DNA from: SCRA01 sp035533275
Lineage (GTDB): Bacteria > Vulcanimicrobiota > Vulcanimicrobiia > Vulcanimicrobiales > SCRA01
DNA length: 64,000 nucleotides
Assembly: GCA_035533275.1 (NCBI GenBank)
Contig: DATLUD010000032.1
Span: forward strand, 8,547 to 72,546
Direction of reading: 5' to 3'
Part shown: in pieces, positions 1-8,544 of the stretch
How positions within the stretch are numbered: the first letter of the stretch is position 1
Layout: every line of letters starts with the position of its first letter
Made by a program: the position numbers and the translations under genes
The notes under the pieces: generated by a model
Seen by the model: the letters and a program-made list of their open reading frames with translations, nothing else
What the model was told of the DNA's origin: nothing
Database searches by the model: none

Positions 1-1459
1 ATGGGCGGATGGGGCCGACGCCATGTCCCTCGAGGCGCGATCGCGGATTGCGCGCCCGCTGATAGACCGCCAGCGCGAGATCTTCGCGCGTCCAGCCGGC
101 ATGGTGGAAGATCTGCGCGTGCTCCGGATTGACCAAGAGCAGGAGGTCTCCGGGGACGTAGGCGTTGTTCGAGCCGATCGACGTGGCCGTGTCCGCGAGC
201 GCCTCGCAGATTCCCTCCGGCGTGGTGGCAAGGTGCTCCAAGACGTTGCGCGGAGCTTCCATCTTGGCCACGAAGACGCCGGGGCCGCCGTCACCCAGCT
301 CCGAGCCGAGCGACGACCACGGGCTCTCCTCGACGTTCTCCGCGAGACAGTACGTAAACTCGGCGGGCGAACCGAAGGCCGTGAGGTCCGCACCTCCCGG
401 ACGGGCGCCGAAGAGGCTGATGACCGAAAGCGTCACCGCTCGGCCCACGGTGGCATTGGCGCGGTTGCCCGGACCCAGGCACCCGGCTCCCGATGCCAAG
501 CCGTACGCGCCGGCGTTCGGACCGGAGAAGACGATCGCGTTTCCGGCCGGGTGGGTCGTGATCGCCGCCTGACTCAACCGATAGTCGCGGTGCGCCATCG
601 CGCGCAGCGCCGCCAGCACCACCGGAAACGCGCGCGGCGGGCAAGCGGTCATCGCCGCGTTGGCCGCGACATCGCGCACGCGCAGCGAGCGGCGCGAGGT
701 GGGGGCGGGACCGTAGATCACTTCGTCCGGATCGTCGGGAACTGCCGCGAGCAACGCCTCCACGGCTCGGCGCGTGGGCGGCAACAACGGGAGGCCATCG
801 CCGAGTCCCAGCGACTCCGCAACGTCTTGAAACTCCTCGAGCGCGTGCTCCGCCGCGAAACTCCAGCGCTCCCCGTCAACGGCGAGCGCGCGGCTTGCGG
901 CGGCACGATCCGGCCGGCGTTGCTCGCTCGTGAGGCGGTCGCGAACCTCGCCGAGGACCGCTGCCATCAGGCCGCTGAGCTGCTCTTGCGTGTCCGTGCG
1001 GATCGTCTCGAGGACCACCGGCGTCAAGCCCGGCACGGCGGCATCGAAGATGGCCTGCAGGAGGCCGGCGCCCAAGGGCGTGGCCACGACGACCGTGGGG
1101 ACGCCGCGCCGCTCGAGCGCGACCGCCAGGAGCCCCGTTTGCAGACTGACGCCGGCATCGGCCAGCGCCAGCACCGCCGCGTCCGGCGGCGCATCGCCGG
1201 CCAGGGCTTCCGCGAGCGCCTCCACCTCGTGGTCGACCAGGCGAAGCAGGTCTTGCGCATGCACGCGCCAGCGGGCGCCGGAGAGGCCGGCGCGAAGCTC
1301 GCCCGCGATGACGCCGTAGGAGCCGTACTGCGCGCCCAGCTTTCCGTTGTCGACGAGCAGGATGGTGCGCCCCTCCAGCGCCGGCAGGCGCCTAGCGGGA
1401 GAGGCCGGCGCATCCAACGCCGCACCGCGGGGATCCAAGAGCTCCATCACCGTGCTCAT
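1..1459 (-). CDS. Sec-less UGSC-like domain fused to UGSC-partner domain (partial)
   Basis: The gene starts with ATG at 1459 in an ATGA overlap with the stop of the sucD-like gene and stays open to base 1, so the C-terminus lies outside the window; 486 codons are visible. Residues about 28-178 resemble the UGSC selenoproteins of this window: the opening strand LLVDNGK matches LLDNRK and LLYNGK, and L-E-R-R-G-V-P-T follows the active site. Where those have UGSC this copy has D-A-G-V (about 101-104), with no Sec or Cys and no hairpin at the matching place. Residues about 200-486 are a partner domain: DGLPLLPPT at 221-229, the invariant Cys at 273 (T-A-C-P-P) and AENVEESPW further on. It is the last visible gene of the UGSC-1 operon. 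I infer a redox-dead or structural paralogue of the UGSC-4 fusion; the function is unknown. Confidence 0.75.
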   Translation of the reverse strand, partial: MSTVMELLDPRGAALDAPASPARRLPALEGRTILLVDNGKLGAQYGSYGVIAGELRAGLSGARWRVHAQDLLRLVDHEVEALAEALAGDAPPDAAVLALADAGVSLQTGLLAVALERRGVPTVVVATPLGAGLLQAIFDAAVPGLTPVVLETIRTDTQEQLSGLMAAVLGEVRDRLTSEQRRPDRAAASRALAVDGERWSFAAEHALEEFQDVAESLGLGDGLPLLPPTRRAVEALLAAVPDDPDEVIYGPAPTSRRSLRVRDVAANAAMTACPPRAFPVVLAALRAMAHRDYRLSQAAITTHPAGNAIVFSGPNAGAYGLASGAGCLGPGNRANATVGRAVTLSVISLFGARPGGADLTAFGSPAEFTYCLAENVEESPWSSLGSELGDGGPGVFVAKMEAPRNVLEHLATTPEGICEALADTATSIGSNNAYVPGDLLLLVNPEHAQIFHHAGWTREDLALAVYQRARNPRSRLEGHGVGPIRP

Positions 1460-2346
1460 CGCAGCCCTCCACTCGAGACGAGTCGGCGCCCGGCTTCCCG
1501 CGCAACCTCGCGCGGCGAGTCGGCGACCACGACGCCGGCGGCGCGTAGGCGGGCGACCTTTCCCGCGTACGTGCCGACATTGCCGCTGACGATCGCGCCG
1601 GCATGCCCCATCCGCCGGCCCGGAGGCGCCGCTCTTCCGGCGATGCATGCGAAGACCGGGACGTCCAGCGGTTGAGCCGCCAGCGCGTCGGCAGCCTCTT
1701 CCTCGTCGACGCCGCCGATCTCGCCGACGAGGACGACGCCGCGAACCGACGGCTCGTCACGGAGCGCCACGAGGACGTCCTTAAACGTGGTGCCCTTGAC
1801 GGGATCGCCGCCGATACCGATCCAGTAGCGAACCCCGATGCCGGCCTGAGCGAGCGCGCGAGCCACCTCGTAGGAGAGCGTGCCGCTGCGCGAGACGAGC
1901 ACGACGTCTCCCGGCATCGTCGCCTCGTGCGGCAGAAAGCCGAGCTTGACGCCGGGGAACAACAGGCCCGGCGTGTTCGGCCCGATCAGCCGGCTGTCCG
2001 AGCGCGCGAGACGTTCCCGCACGAAGAGCATGTCACGCACCGGGACGCCCTCCGTCACCGCGACGATCAGCTCCACCCCCTGATCGATCGCCTCCATCAC
2101 GCCTTCCGCAAGATCCCGCGGCGGCAGGAAGATCACGCTGGCGGTGGCTCCTGTCGCCTCGCGCGCGGCACGAACCGAGGGATAGATCGGCACGCCGTCG
2201 ACCTCGGCCACGTCGCGCCGGCTGACGCCCGCGACGACCGGCGTGCCAAACGCCTTCATCAGCGCCATGTGGCGCCTGCCTTGGAATCCGGTGGCGCCGT
2301 GGATCACGACGCGGAGCGGCTCGGGAATCCAGCTTATGATCGACAT
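1456..2346 (-). CDS. succinyl-CoA synthetase alpha subunit-like acid-CoA ligase
   Basis: This 296-residue protein has the alpha-subunit layout of succinyl-CoA and malate-CoA ligases. An N-terminal CoA-binding Rossmann domain opens with V-I-H-G-A-T-G-F-Q-G (about 13-22), a ligase domain follows, and the phosphohistidine segment G-R-R-M-G-H-A-G puts the His at about residue 248. Its ATG overlaps the end of the beta-subunit gene by 13 nt and its TGA overlaps the next ATG, so the three are translationally coupled. With beta it would join CoA to a carboxylic acid at the cost of a nucleoside triphosphate. The operon has CoA-transferases and an acyl-CoA dehydrogenase rather than citric-acid-cycle genes, so a peripheral acid substrate is more likely than succinate. 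Family call firm; substrate unknown. Confidence 0.88.
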   Translation of the reverse strand: MSIISWIPEPLRVVIHGATGFQGRRHMALMKAFGTPVVAGVSRRDVAEVDGVPIYPSVRAAREATGATASVIFLPPRDLAEGVMEAIDQGVELIVAVTEGVPVRDMLFVRERLARSDSRLIGPNTPGLLFPGVKLGFLPHEATMPGDVVLVSRSGTLSYEVARALAQAGIGVRYWIGIGGDPVKGTTFKDVLVALRDEPSVRGVVLVGEIGGVDEEEAADALAAQPLDVPVFACIAGRAAPPGRRMGHAGAIVSGNVGTYAGKVARLRAAGVVVADSPREVAREAGRRLVSSGGLR

Positions 2347-3473
2347 GCCTCTACCGTCACACGAACGGCCTCATCGAGATCTTCCAAGATGTGAATGGGG
2401 AGCCGCGCCTCACGCAGCACCTCTCGAGCCTGTTCTCCTCCTCTCCCAACCAGCCGCACGGTGACCGCGACGCGTGCGCAGAGCTTGGGCAAGACATCCG
2501 CGACCAACAGCTGGGCAACCTCGGCCGTATCCGTGACCCCGCCGAAGACGTTGATGAATACCGCGCGCACGCGCGGGGCCACGAGCAGGCGATCGACGAC
2601 GGCAAGGAGCCGCGTGGCGTCGCCCTTGAGGCCGCCGGTCCGGATATCGGCAAAGTTGAGCACGCGCGCGCCGCGTCGAGCGAGCTCGTCGATGATGAGC
2701 ATCGTGGCGCCGGCACCCGTCGTCAGCAAGCCGACTTCGCCCTCAGGGTCGATCACCGCGTAATCGAAGCCGTAGCGCAGGCGGACGTCCAGAGACTCGT
2801 CGACGAGCGCGAGGCGCTCGCTCTCTGGCGACCATTCCGGGTGGCGGAACTCGGCGTTGTCGTCGACGATCAGATGGACGTCGCCCGCGACGCAGGAGCC
2901 GTCCTCGGTGAGGAAGAGCGGGTTGAGCTCGAGCAGCGTCGCATCCTGCGCGCAGTAGAGCTCCGCGAGCCGCTGGGCCACGCCGATGAGCGGCTCCGGG
3001 GAGACGCCCGCAACCGAGCAAGCCTCGCGCACCTGATAGCCGTAGAGCGGGTAGAGCGGGCTCCAGGCGACGCGGCCGACGCGCGCCCCGCCTTCGACTT
3101 CGGAGCCGCCCGTCGCGGAGACGACGAGCACCGGCCGCCGCTCCAGCGGATCGAAGACCAAGCCCAGGAAAAGCTCGCTCCGCGCGGCGACGTGCTCCTC
3201 GACGAGAAAGCCGAGCGGCGAGATGCCGCCGACGCCGGCGCGCTCCATCTCGTCGAGCGCGCAGTCGATCTCCGCCGCTCCGGAGGCGCGCCTGATCCCG
3301 CCGTTGGCCAGCCTCTTGGTCATCGGGACCTGCGCCTTGACCCAGACGGTGCCTTCACAGAAGGCCGCGGGAAGCGCATCGGAGCGCTGGCCGCGTTCCA
3401 AGAAGGCCCCGTGGGGAACCGCGATGCCCGCTCGTTCCAACAGCCCTTTGGCCGTTGCCTCCAGCATCTGCAT
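2334..3473 (-). CDS. succinyl-CoA synthetase beta subunit-like acid-CoA ligase
   Basis: A 379-residue ATP-grasp beta subunit matching the alpha subunit that follows it. The N-terminal ATP-grasp region begins with E-A-T-A-K-G-L-L-E-R-A-G and carries V-K-A-Q-V-P. The C-terminal half holds the ligase motifs F-A-D-I-R-T-G-G and I-N-V-F-G-G-V-T-D, close to the F-L-D-V-G-G and V-N-I-F-G-G-I motifs of SucC. The ATG at 3473 lies in a TGATG overlap with the acyl-CoA dehydrogenase stop, which is why I chose it over upstream starts. The length is close to the usual 385-390 residues. It should supply nucleotide binding for acid-CoA ligation with the alpha subunit; the acid cannot be read from the sequence. 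Confidence 0.87.
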   Translation of the reverse strand: MQMLEATAKGLLERAGIAVPHGAFLERGQRSDALPAAFCEGTVWVKAQVPMTKRLANGGIRRASGAAEIDCALDEMERAGVGGISPLGFLVEEHVAARSELFLGLVFDPLERRPVLVVSATGGSEVEGGARVGRVAWSPLYPLYGYQVREACSVAGVSPEPLIGVAQRLAELYCAQDATLLELNPLFLTEDGSCVAGDVHLIVDDNAEFRHPEWSPESERLALVDESLDVRLRYGFDYAVIDPEGEVGLLTTGAGATMLIIDELARRGARVLNFADIRTGGLKGDATRLLAVVDRLLVAPRVRAVFINVFGGVTDTAEVAQLLVADVLPKLCARVAVTVRLVGRGGEQAREVLREARLPIHILEDLDEAVRVTVEACRS

Positions 3474-4603
3474 CAGGTTCGCAGAAGCTCCCGCGCGATG
3501 ATGTTGCGTTGGATCTGCGTGGTGCCGCCGCCGATGGCGCCGAAACGCGCCCCCCGCATGGCCCGCTCGACGTAGCTTCCTCGGATGAAGCCCATGGCAC
3601 CGTGCAGCTGGACGGCTTGGTTGGTAACCCGGATCGCCATCTCGTTGGCGAACGTCTTGGCCAGCGCGGCCTGACGGATGTCGGGCAAGCCGTTTTTGGC
3701 GGCCCCGGCCGCGCGATAGATGAGCAAGCGCGCGGCTTCGAGGTCGATCGCCATGTCGGCGAGCATCCACTGCACGCCTTGGAAGTCGGCGATCGACTTG
3801 CCGAACTGCCGCCGGCTCTTCGCATACGCGATCGACTCTTCAAAGGCTCCCTGCGCCAACCCCAGGCAGATGGCGGAGTTCAAGCAGCGCTGGCCGTTGA
3901 AGGCGTGCATCAAGGTTCGAAAACCGTCCTTGCCCACCAAGAGATTGTCCTTGGGCACGACGCACTCGTCGAAGAACAGCTGACCCAACTTCTCTCCGCC
4001 CAGCGTTGAATCGAGGCGCCCCACGCTGAAGCCCGGCATGCCGCGCTCCACGGCCAGCGCCCCGACGCCCTTACTCCCCTCGATGCCGTCGAAACGCGCA
4101 AACACGATGAAGAGGTCGGCGACGTCGGCGCGGCTGATGTAGATCTTTCCGCCGTTCAAGACGTAGCCGCCGTCGACCGTACGCGCGCTGGTGCTGACGG
4201 CCCCGGCGTCGGACCCGGCCTCCGGCTCGCTGATGCAGATCGCGAGGATCTTCTCGCCACGCACGACGCCCGGAAGGTAGCGGTCCTTGACGGTCGGCGA
4301 GGCAAGGCGGAGCAGGATCTGGCTCTGAACGCCGATCTCTCCCAAGACCGCCATGGCCGTGATATAGCACCCCTGAGCCAGCTGCTCGAGCACGAGAACG
4401 GCGTCGAAGAGGCTGCCTCCGGTTCCCCCGTATTCCTCCGGAATGGTGACCCCCAACAGGCCCAGCTCCGCGAGGCGGCGCATGTTCTCCCAGGGGAACT
4501 CGCCCGACGCCTCGAGCGCCTCGGCTGTCTTGCGAAACTCCTGACTCACTTTGCGCGCCAGACCTTGGAGCTCGCGCTGCTCCGCCGTGAGCTCAAAGTC
4601 CAT
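3473..4603 (-). CDS. acyl-CoA dehydrogenase family flavoprotein
   Basis: A full-length 376-residue acyl-CoA dehydrogenase. It has the N-terminal helical domain (L-T-A-E-Q-R-E-L), the FAD/substrate signature I-S-E-P-E-A-G-S-D near 120-128, and the C-terminal helical domain with R-R-Q-F-G-K-S-I and Q-L-H-G-A-M-G-F. These enzymes oxidise acyl-CoA to enoyl-CoA and pass electrons to ETF. In the segment that usually reads Y-E-G-T-x-x-I-Q with the catalytic Glu, this copy reads G-G-G-T-T-Q-I-Q-R-N, so the common C-terminal Glu is absent. Either the base comes from another position, as in the isovaleryl-CoA type, or the reaction differs. It lies between the MaoC-like and ligase genes, overlapping both, so it belongs to the same pathway. 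Confidence 0.9.
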   Translation of the reverse strand: MDFELTAEQRELQGLARKVSQEFRKTAEALEASGEFPWENMRRLAELGLLGVTIPEEYGGTGGSLFDAVLVLEQLAQGCYITAMAVLGEIGVQSQILLRLASPTVKDRYLPGVVRGEKILAICISEPEAGSDAGAVSTSARTVDGGYVLNGGKIYISRADVADLFIVFARFDGIEGSKGVGALAVERGMPGFSVGRLDSTLGGEKLGQLFFDECVVPKDNLLVGKDGFRTLMHAFNGQRCLNSAICLGLAQGAFEESIAYAKSRRQFGKSIADFQGVQWMLADMAIDLEAARLLIYRAAGAAKNGLPDIRQAALAKTFANEMAIRVTNQAVQLHGAMGFIRGSYVERAMRGARFGAIGGGTTQIQRNIIARELLRT

Positions 4604-5771
4604 GCGATCCCTCCTCGCTGGGCGTCACCGGCCGCGACTCGCTCCGATCCCGCGAGGGAAGGCGCACGCGCGCGGTGCCCTTGGCGGTGACCTCACCGCG
4701 TTGGTTCTGCGCCCACACGTCCAGGTCGACGCTCCCGGCCTGCTCGGCATGCACCGCGGTGACGCGCCCATGACACGTCGTGAGGTCTCCGATCAGGTTG
4801 TGCCGGCGTACCTCGACGTGCAGGCGCTCCAGGAATCCCGCGTCGCCGATCCAGTTGGTCAGGAGCGTGGCGATCCACGAGATCCGCTCCGGGCCGTAGT
4901 CGTATGCGGCCGGCACGCCGACTTTCCGAGCAAACTCGTTGTCCCAGTGCACGCGCTCCGGAGGCTCCGGAACGCCGTACTCATTGGGGATGCCAGCACC
5001 CGGATGGCGCAGGTAGTAGTCCATCGCTTGACCGTGGGCCTTGATGAAGAGTCCGCCCCAGCCTTGCTCGAACGCCACGGCCGTGGTCACGGTATACGGG
5101 CCGCGAACGATCGTCGGGAGATCGAGATCGACGGTGACGTCCTCGACGTACCGCGGGTCGCCGCCGCGCGTCCCCTGCGTCTGCTCGTCCTGGTAGCGCC
5201 GCGCGATCGCCACGATCTCGTCGTGATCGTACGTGGCGATGCTCACCTCGCGGTACTTGCCCCGCTCGGCGGCCGCCTTGCGCTCCGTGCGAAAGCCCCA
5301 CGACCGCGCAACGGCAACCGGCTCGCCGCCACCGGTCAGAAACGTGATCTCCGAGATTTGCTGGAAGGCGCGACCCGCGAAGTTGCTCGGCCGCTCGATC
5401 AAGTCCGTGAAGCGCACTGAGGCGCGGATCCGCTCCCCCCAGGCGAGCGGGCGGAGCCACCGCCAGTTGCTGCCCGCGAACATCGAGTGAATCCCGGGAA
5501 GGCCGCCGCGGTAGCCGATCGCCAGGCGATCGAAGGCGTAGAGAATCGTGGGCGGCGCCAGCGGCCTGCCCCAGGGACTGCTTCGTCCGCGCTCCTCCTC
5601 GATCCAGAGCGGATTGGCATCTCCCACGCCGTCGACCCAGTGACGTATGCCGTCGCGCGAGGTCTCCGTGAGGTAGGGCGCGTGCGAGCTCGTCATGATC
5701 TTTCCGAGCTTGCCGCGAAGTGCCTCGAGGGCGGCATCGGTAATCATGCCTTGCGGAGCGCTTGTGGTCAC
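4593..5771 (-). CDS. MaoC-like double hot-dog protein (FAS1-type dehydratase domain)
   Basis: A 392-residue protein of two hot-dog halves. The N-terminal half has G-V-G-D-A-N-P-L-W (about 47-55), close to the G-D-x-N-P-L-H signature of MaoC/R-hydratase proteins, followed by A-P-P-T-I-L-Y-A-F. The C-terminal half carries the conserved W-D-N-E-F-A-R-K and A-Y-D-Y-G-P-E-R stretches. A clear paralogue lies at 33599-34714. Such proteins hydrate enoyl-CoA or dehydrate 3-hydroxyacyl-CoA, which fits the acyl-CoA dehydrogenase that overlaps its end by 11 nt. The start is a GTG at 5771, just after the partner gene stop. The family is clear; the substrate is not. Confidence 0.82.
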   Translation of the reverse strand: MTTSAPQGMITDAALEALRGKLGKIMTSSHAPYLTETSRDGIRHWVDGVGDANPLWIEEERGRSSPWGRPLAPPTILYAFDRLAIGYRGGLPGIHSMFAGSNWRWLRPLAWGERIRASVRFTDLIERPSNFAGRAFQQISEITFLTGGGEPVAVARSWGFRTERKAAAERGKYREVSIATYDHDEIVAIARRYQDEQTQGTRGGDPRYVEDVTVDLDLPTIVRGPYTVTTAVAFEQGWGGLFIKAHGQAMDYYLRHPGAGIPNEYGVPEPPERVHWDNEFARKVGVPAAYDYGPERISWIATLLTNWIGDAGFLERLHVEVRRHNLIGDLTTCHGRVTAVHAEQAGSVDLDVWAQNQRGEVTAKGTARVRLPSRDRSESRPVTPSEEGSHGL

Positions 5772-5792
5772 CTCGTGATGTCCTCCATGGCC

Positions 5793-6821
5793 TCAGCGGC
5801 CGACGATGCGTCGCGTGATGGCTCGCGTGGCGCCAAAGCTCGGCATGAATAGGGCGTGAATGCCCGTCCCCCCGACAACTAGGAGCTGAACGTCCTCCGG
5901 ACCGTCGGTGATCGGCAAACGCGAGAAGTCGGCCCAGAGCGGCCGCCGCTCGCGCAGCAGCTTCTCGAGACGCGGGGGAAGGGCCAGCGCGTCGATGCGC
6001 GCGTGCTCGTAGAGAAAGTGCCCCGTGCTCTCGGGGTCGAAGCCCGTCTGCTGAAGGAGCTCGGCGTGCTCCGGGCTGATCACCAGCAGCGCCTCGCCGC
6101 CGTGCGTCATGTTGTTCGTGCCGACGGCGGCCATCGCGCGCGCCAGGACGGTGAGCAGCTCGGTCCCGTTCTCCGCCGTGAGGTCGATGATGTTGTGTTC
6201 CGCTTGGATGCCGAAGACGGAGACGGCGTCGTCTTCCGCGGCGAGCCCGCGTCGCACGTGGAACGGGGCCCAAGGGCTGTCCTCTTCGTTCTCGGCGACG
6301 CAAAACGTGTACTTCGCCGCCTGCCCTTGCGTTGCACGGTCGGTCTCTCCGGGAATGGCCCCGCCGATGTTCATGAGCACGAAGCGAACAGCGCGGCCGA
6401 TCACGGCGTTGGCATAGGTCCCCGGCCCGAAGGCGCCCGCTTTCGCATTGATGCCAAGGCGACGGGCGATCGGACCGTGGACGACCAGCAGAGGCGCCAC
6501 CGGATTCGTCGTCGCCTGAATCCCGTAGAGATTGAAGTCCGGCTCGAGCATGGCTTCCACCGCGGCGAGCAGGACGGGGAAGTGCTCCGGCACGCAACCC
6601 GCCAACACGGCATTGATCGCTACGTAGCGGGGCGTGACTTGCCCCCACGTCGGCGGCATCCACCCGATGGTCTCGTCGGCCGCGCGCGGCGACTGCGCCA
6701 GCATGGCGATCACGCGCTCGGCCGTGGCGGGGACGACGGGCAGGCCGTCGCCCATGTGCCGTTCGGCCAGCTCCCGCGCCAGCGCCACGGGGTCGTCCGG
6801 GAGAATCAGCGTGTCAGTCAC
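5793..6821 (-). CDS. UGSC-partner protein, operon 1
   Basis: A 342-residue member of the partner family that accompanies every UGSC gene in this window. Family landmarks are G-D-G-L-P-V-V-P-A-T (24-33), the invariant Cys76 in A-G-C-V-P-E-H, a Gly-rich stretch (L-G-I-N-A-K-A-G-A-F-G-P-G), N-I-G-G-A-I-P-G-E-T-D and the acidic signature A-E-N-E-E-D-S-P-W. I see no signal peptide, membrane segment or nucleotide-binding loop, so it is probably cytoplasmic. The GTG start at 6821 lies inside the last codons of UGSC-1 (8-nt overlap), so the two should be made together. I know of no assigned reaction. I infer that Cys76 works with the selenocysteine of UGSC-1. Confidence 0.85.
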   Translation of the reverse strand: MTDTLILPDDPVALARELAERHMGDGLPVVPATAERVIAMLAQSPRAADETIGWMPPTWGQVTPRYVAINAVLAGCVPEHFPVLLAAVEAMLEPDFNLYGIQATTNPVAPLLVVHGPIARRLGINAKAGAFGPGTYANAVIGRAVRFVLMNIGGAIPGETDRATQGQAAKYTFCVAENEEDSPWAPFHVRRGLAAEDDAVSVFGIQAEHNIIDLTAENGTELLTVLARAMAAVGTNNMTHGGEALLVISPEHAELLQQTGFDPESTGHFLYEHARIDALALPPRLEKLLRERRPLWADFSRLPITDGPEDVQLLVVGGTGIHALFMPSFGATRAITRRIVGR

Positions 6822-7341
6822 CAGCCGGACCCTCCGTCAACGCGGCGATCACCTCGTCGGCAAGCGCCGCTCCGCGCGCCTCGAGATCGGCGGCCGGCAG
6901 TTGCGCGACCGGGTGGTCGACCACCAAGAGCCGCAACGACGGTAAGCCCAAGCGTTCGGCTTCCAGACGCGCCATGGCCTCAAAGGGCCTGGAGACGACT
7001 ACGACGCACGGCGTGCCCGCTCGCTCCAGCTCGACGGCGTCGTGGACACTCCACGACGAGCAGGACCCTCAATCACCGACGGCCACCACCGCGGCGCGCC
7101 ATCGCCCCATCAGCGCGTGGAGAAACGGGGCACCGGATGCCGCGTGGCGCTTGTTGCGGCGCTCCGTCTCGACTCCGTCGAAGCGCGCCGCAAGCTCCTT
7201 GCGAATGCCCTCGAGAATCTCCACGCCGCCGGGCTTGCCATTGTAGAGCAAGCCGACGAGATGCCCCCGCATGCCCGGTATGCGCGGAGCCGGCTCGATG
7301 GCACTCGTGCGCCGGGGGGAAACCGGATTCAAGATCTCCAT
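6814..7341 (-). CDS. UGSC family selenoprotein 1 (in-frame TGA = Sec91)
   Basis: The 175-residue protein is visible only if TGA at 7071-7069 is read as selenocysteine. The upstream part ends in A-V-G-D and the same frame continues as G-S-C-S-S-W-S-V-H-D-A-V-E-L-E to a TGA at 6816-6814, giving the U-G-S-C motif at 91-94. The N-terminus (G-L-L-Y-N-G-K-P-G, about 30-38) begins an alpha/beta domain shared with the other UGSC copies. A perfect 9-bp hairpin follows the TGA (7058-7038). The ATG at 7341 is 6 nt after the CoA-transferase stop, with an AGGAG upstream. Sec and Cys in a U-x-x-C arrangement imply thiol-selenol redox chemistry. A family with this motif is known from metagenomic selenoprotein surveys, but I know of no assigned reaction. 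Confidence 0.88.
7038..7058 (-). promoter_or_regulatory. bacterial SECIS hairpin of UGSC-1
   Basis: On the minus strand, 10 nt after the TGA, CGTCGTGGA pairs perfectly with TCCACGACG around the loop GTG. A stem with a G opening the apical loop at this distance fits the bacterial SECIS rule for SelB-directed selenocysteine insertion. It lies within the coding frame. Confidence 0.82.
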
Positions 7342-7347
7342 GCCGCT

Positions 7348-8544
7348 TCAGGCTCCTTCCATAATGCCTCGAACGCCCAAGCGCTCGATGTCCGCGACGT
7401 CATAGCCAAGCTCACGCAACACCTCGACGGTATGCTCGCCGAGCAATGGGGCCGGCCGGCTTGGCTCAGGGGGTGTCGCGTGTAGATGAAAGGGGTTGCC
7501 GACCAGCGTCATCGGCCCCAGAGAGGGATGCGTCGCATCGACGATCATGCCGTTGAGCCGCACCTGCGGGTTGGCCACGACCTCGCGCGTGGTGTTCACG
7601 GCGGACGCGGGCACGCCGCGCTCCTCCAGAAGCGCAAGCCATGCGGACGACGGCCTGGCGCCGAAGATCTCGCTCAGGATGGGGACGAGGTCCGCGCGAT
7701 GTTGGACGCGATCGGCGTTCGTGAGAAAGCGCGGATCGTCGGTAAGGTCGGGTCGCCCAATCACGTCGCAGAGTCCGCGCCAAAAGCCTTCGGTCAGACA
7801 GCCGACGACGATGTAGGAGTCGCGCGTCTGGAAGACCTGGTAGGGGACGATCTGCGGATGGCTGCCGCCCTGGGGACCCATCGGCTCGCCCGTCATCGCA
7901 AAGCCCGTGAGGAAGTTGGCCAGCATCGAGACCTGGCCGTCCAGCAGGTTGACGTCGACGCGCTGACCGATCCCTTGCGTCTGCCGCACGTACAGGCCCA
8001 GCAGAACCGCGCCGAAGGCCATGTACGCCCCCACGAAGTCGGCAACCGGGGCTCCGACCTTCACGGGTGGACGCCCCTGCTCGCCGGTGAGCCCCATGAC
8101 GCCGCCCACGGCCTGCACGATGATGTCCATGGCCGGCTTGGAAGCCAACGGTCCTTCTTCACCGAACGCCGTGATCGAGAGATAGACCAGCTTCGGGTAC
8201 CGCTCCGCCAAGCGCTCGTAGCCGAGACCAAGCCGCTCCATGACGCCCGGACGGAAGTTGGCGATCAGCACGTCGGCGCCGTCAAGGAGGCGCGCCACCA
8301 CCTCCGCGCCCTCCGGCGTATGCAGATCGAGCTCGATCGAACGCTTGCTGCGATTGAGGCCGATGAAGTAGGAGCTCATGCCCTCGCCGAAGACGCGATC
8401 CAACCTGCGCGATCCGTCTCCGGTGCCGGGGCGCTCGATCTTGATGACGTCGGCCCCCAGATCGCCAAGCAGCGTCGTCAGCCAGGGACCCACGACGAAT
8501 TGGGTCAGGTCGATGACGCGAACTCCCGCCAACGGCAGGCTCAC
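7348..8544 (-). CDS. class III (CaiB/BaiF family) CoA-transferase
   Basis: A 398-residue CoA-transferase of the formyl-CoA/carnitine type. It has the N-terminal V-R-V-I-D-L-T signature, L-G-D-L-G-A-D-V-I-K-I-E (about 27-38), the central N-R-S-K-R-S-I and the expected catalytic Asp169 in V-A-D-F-V-G-A. It ends with L-G-E-H-T-V-E-V-L-R-E-L-G-Y, typical of the family. These enzymes move CoA between carboxylic acids without ATP. The GTG start at 8544 forms a GTGA overlap with the stop of a second CoA-transferase, and UGSC-1 follows after 6 nt. The pair may make a heteromer or handle donor and acceptor acids. Substrates are not readable from the sequence. Confidence 0.92.
   Translation of the reverse strand: MSLPLAGVRVIDLTQFVVGPWLTTLLGDLGADVIKIERPGTGDGSRRLDRVFGEGMSSYFIGLNRSKRSIELDLHTPEGAEVVARLLDGADVLIANFRPGVMERLGLGYERLAERYPKLVYLSITAFGEEGPLASKPAMDIIVQAVGGVMGLTGEQGRPPVKVGAPVADFVGAYMAFGAVLLGLYVRQTQGIGQRVDVNLLDGQVSMLANFLTGFAMTGEPMGPQGGSHPQIVPYQVFQTRDSYIVVGCLTEGFWRGLCDVIGRPDLTDDPRFLTNADRVQHRADLVPILSEIFGARPSSAWLALLEERGVPASAVNTTREVVANPQVRLNGMIVDATHPSLGPMTLVGNPFHLHATPPEPSRPAPLLGEHTVEVLRELGYDVADIERLGVRGIMEGA

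Noticed and set aside
23..2394. Long plus-strand frames over the first 2.4 kb
   Set aside because: They are Arg/Ala-rich shadows of the minus-strand UGSC/partner fusion and ligase genes, which have family motifs and tight overlaps.
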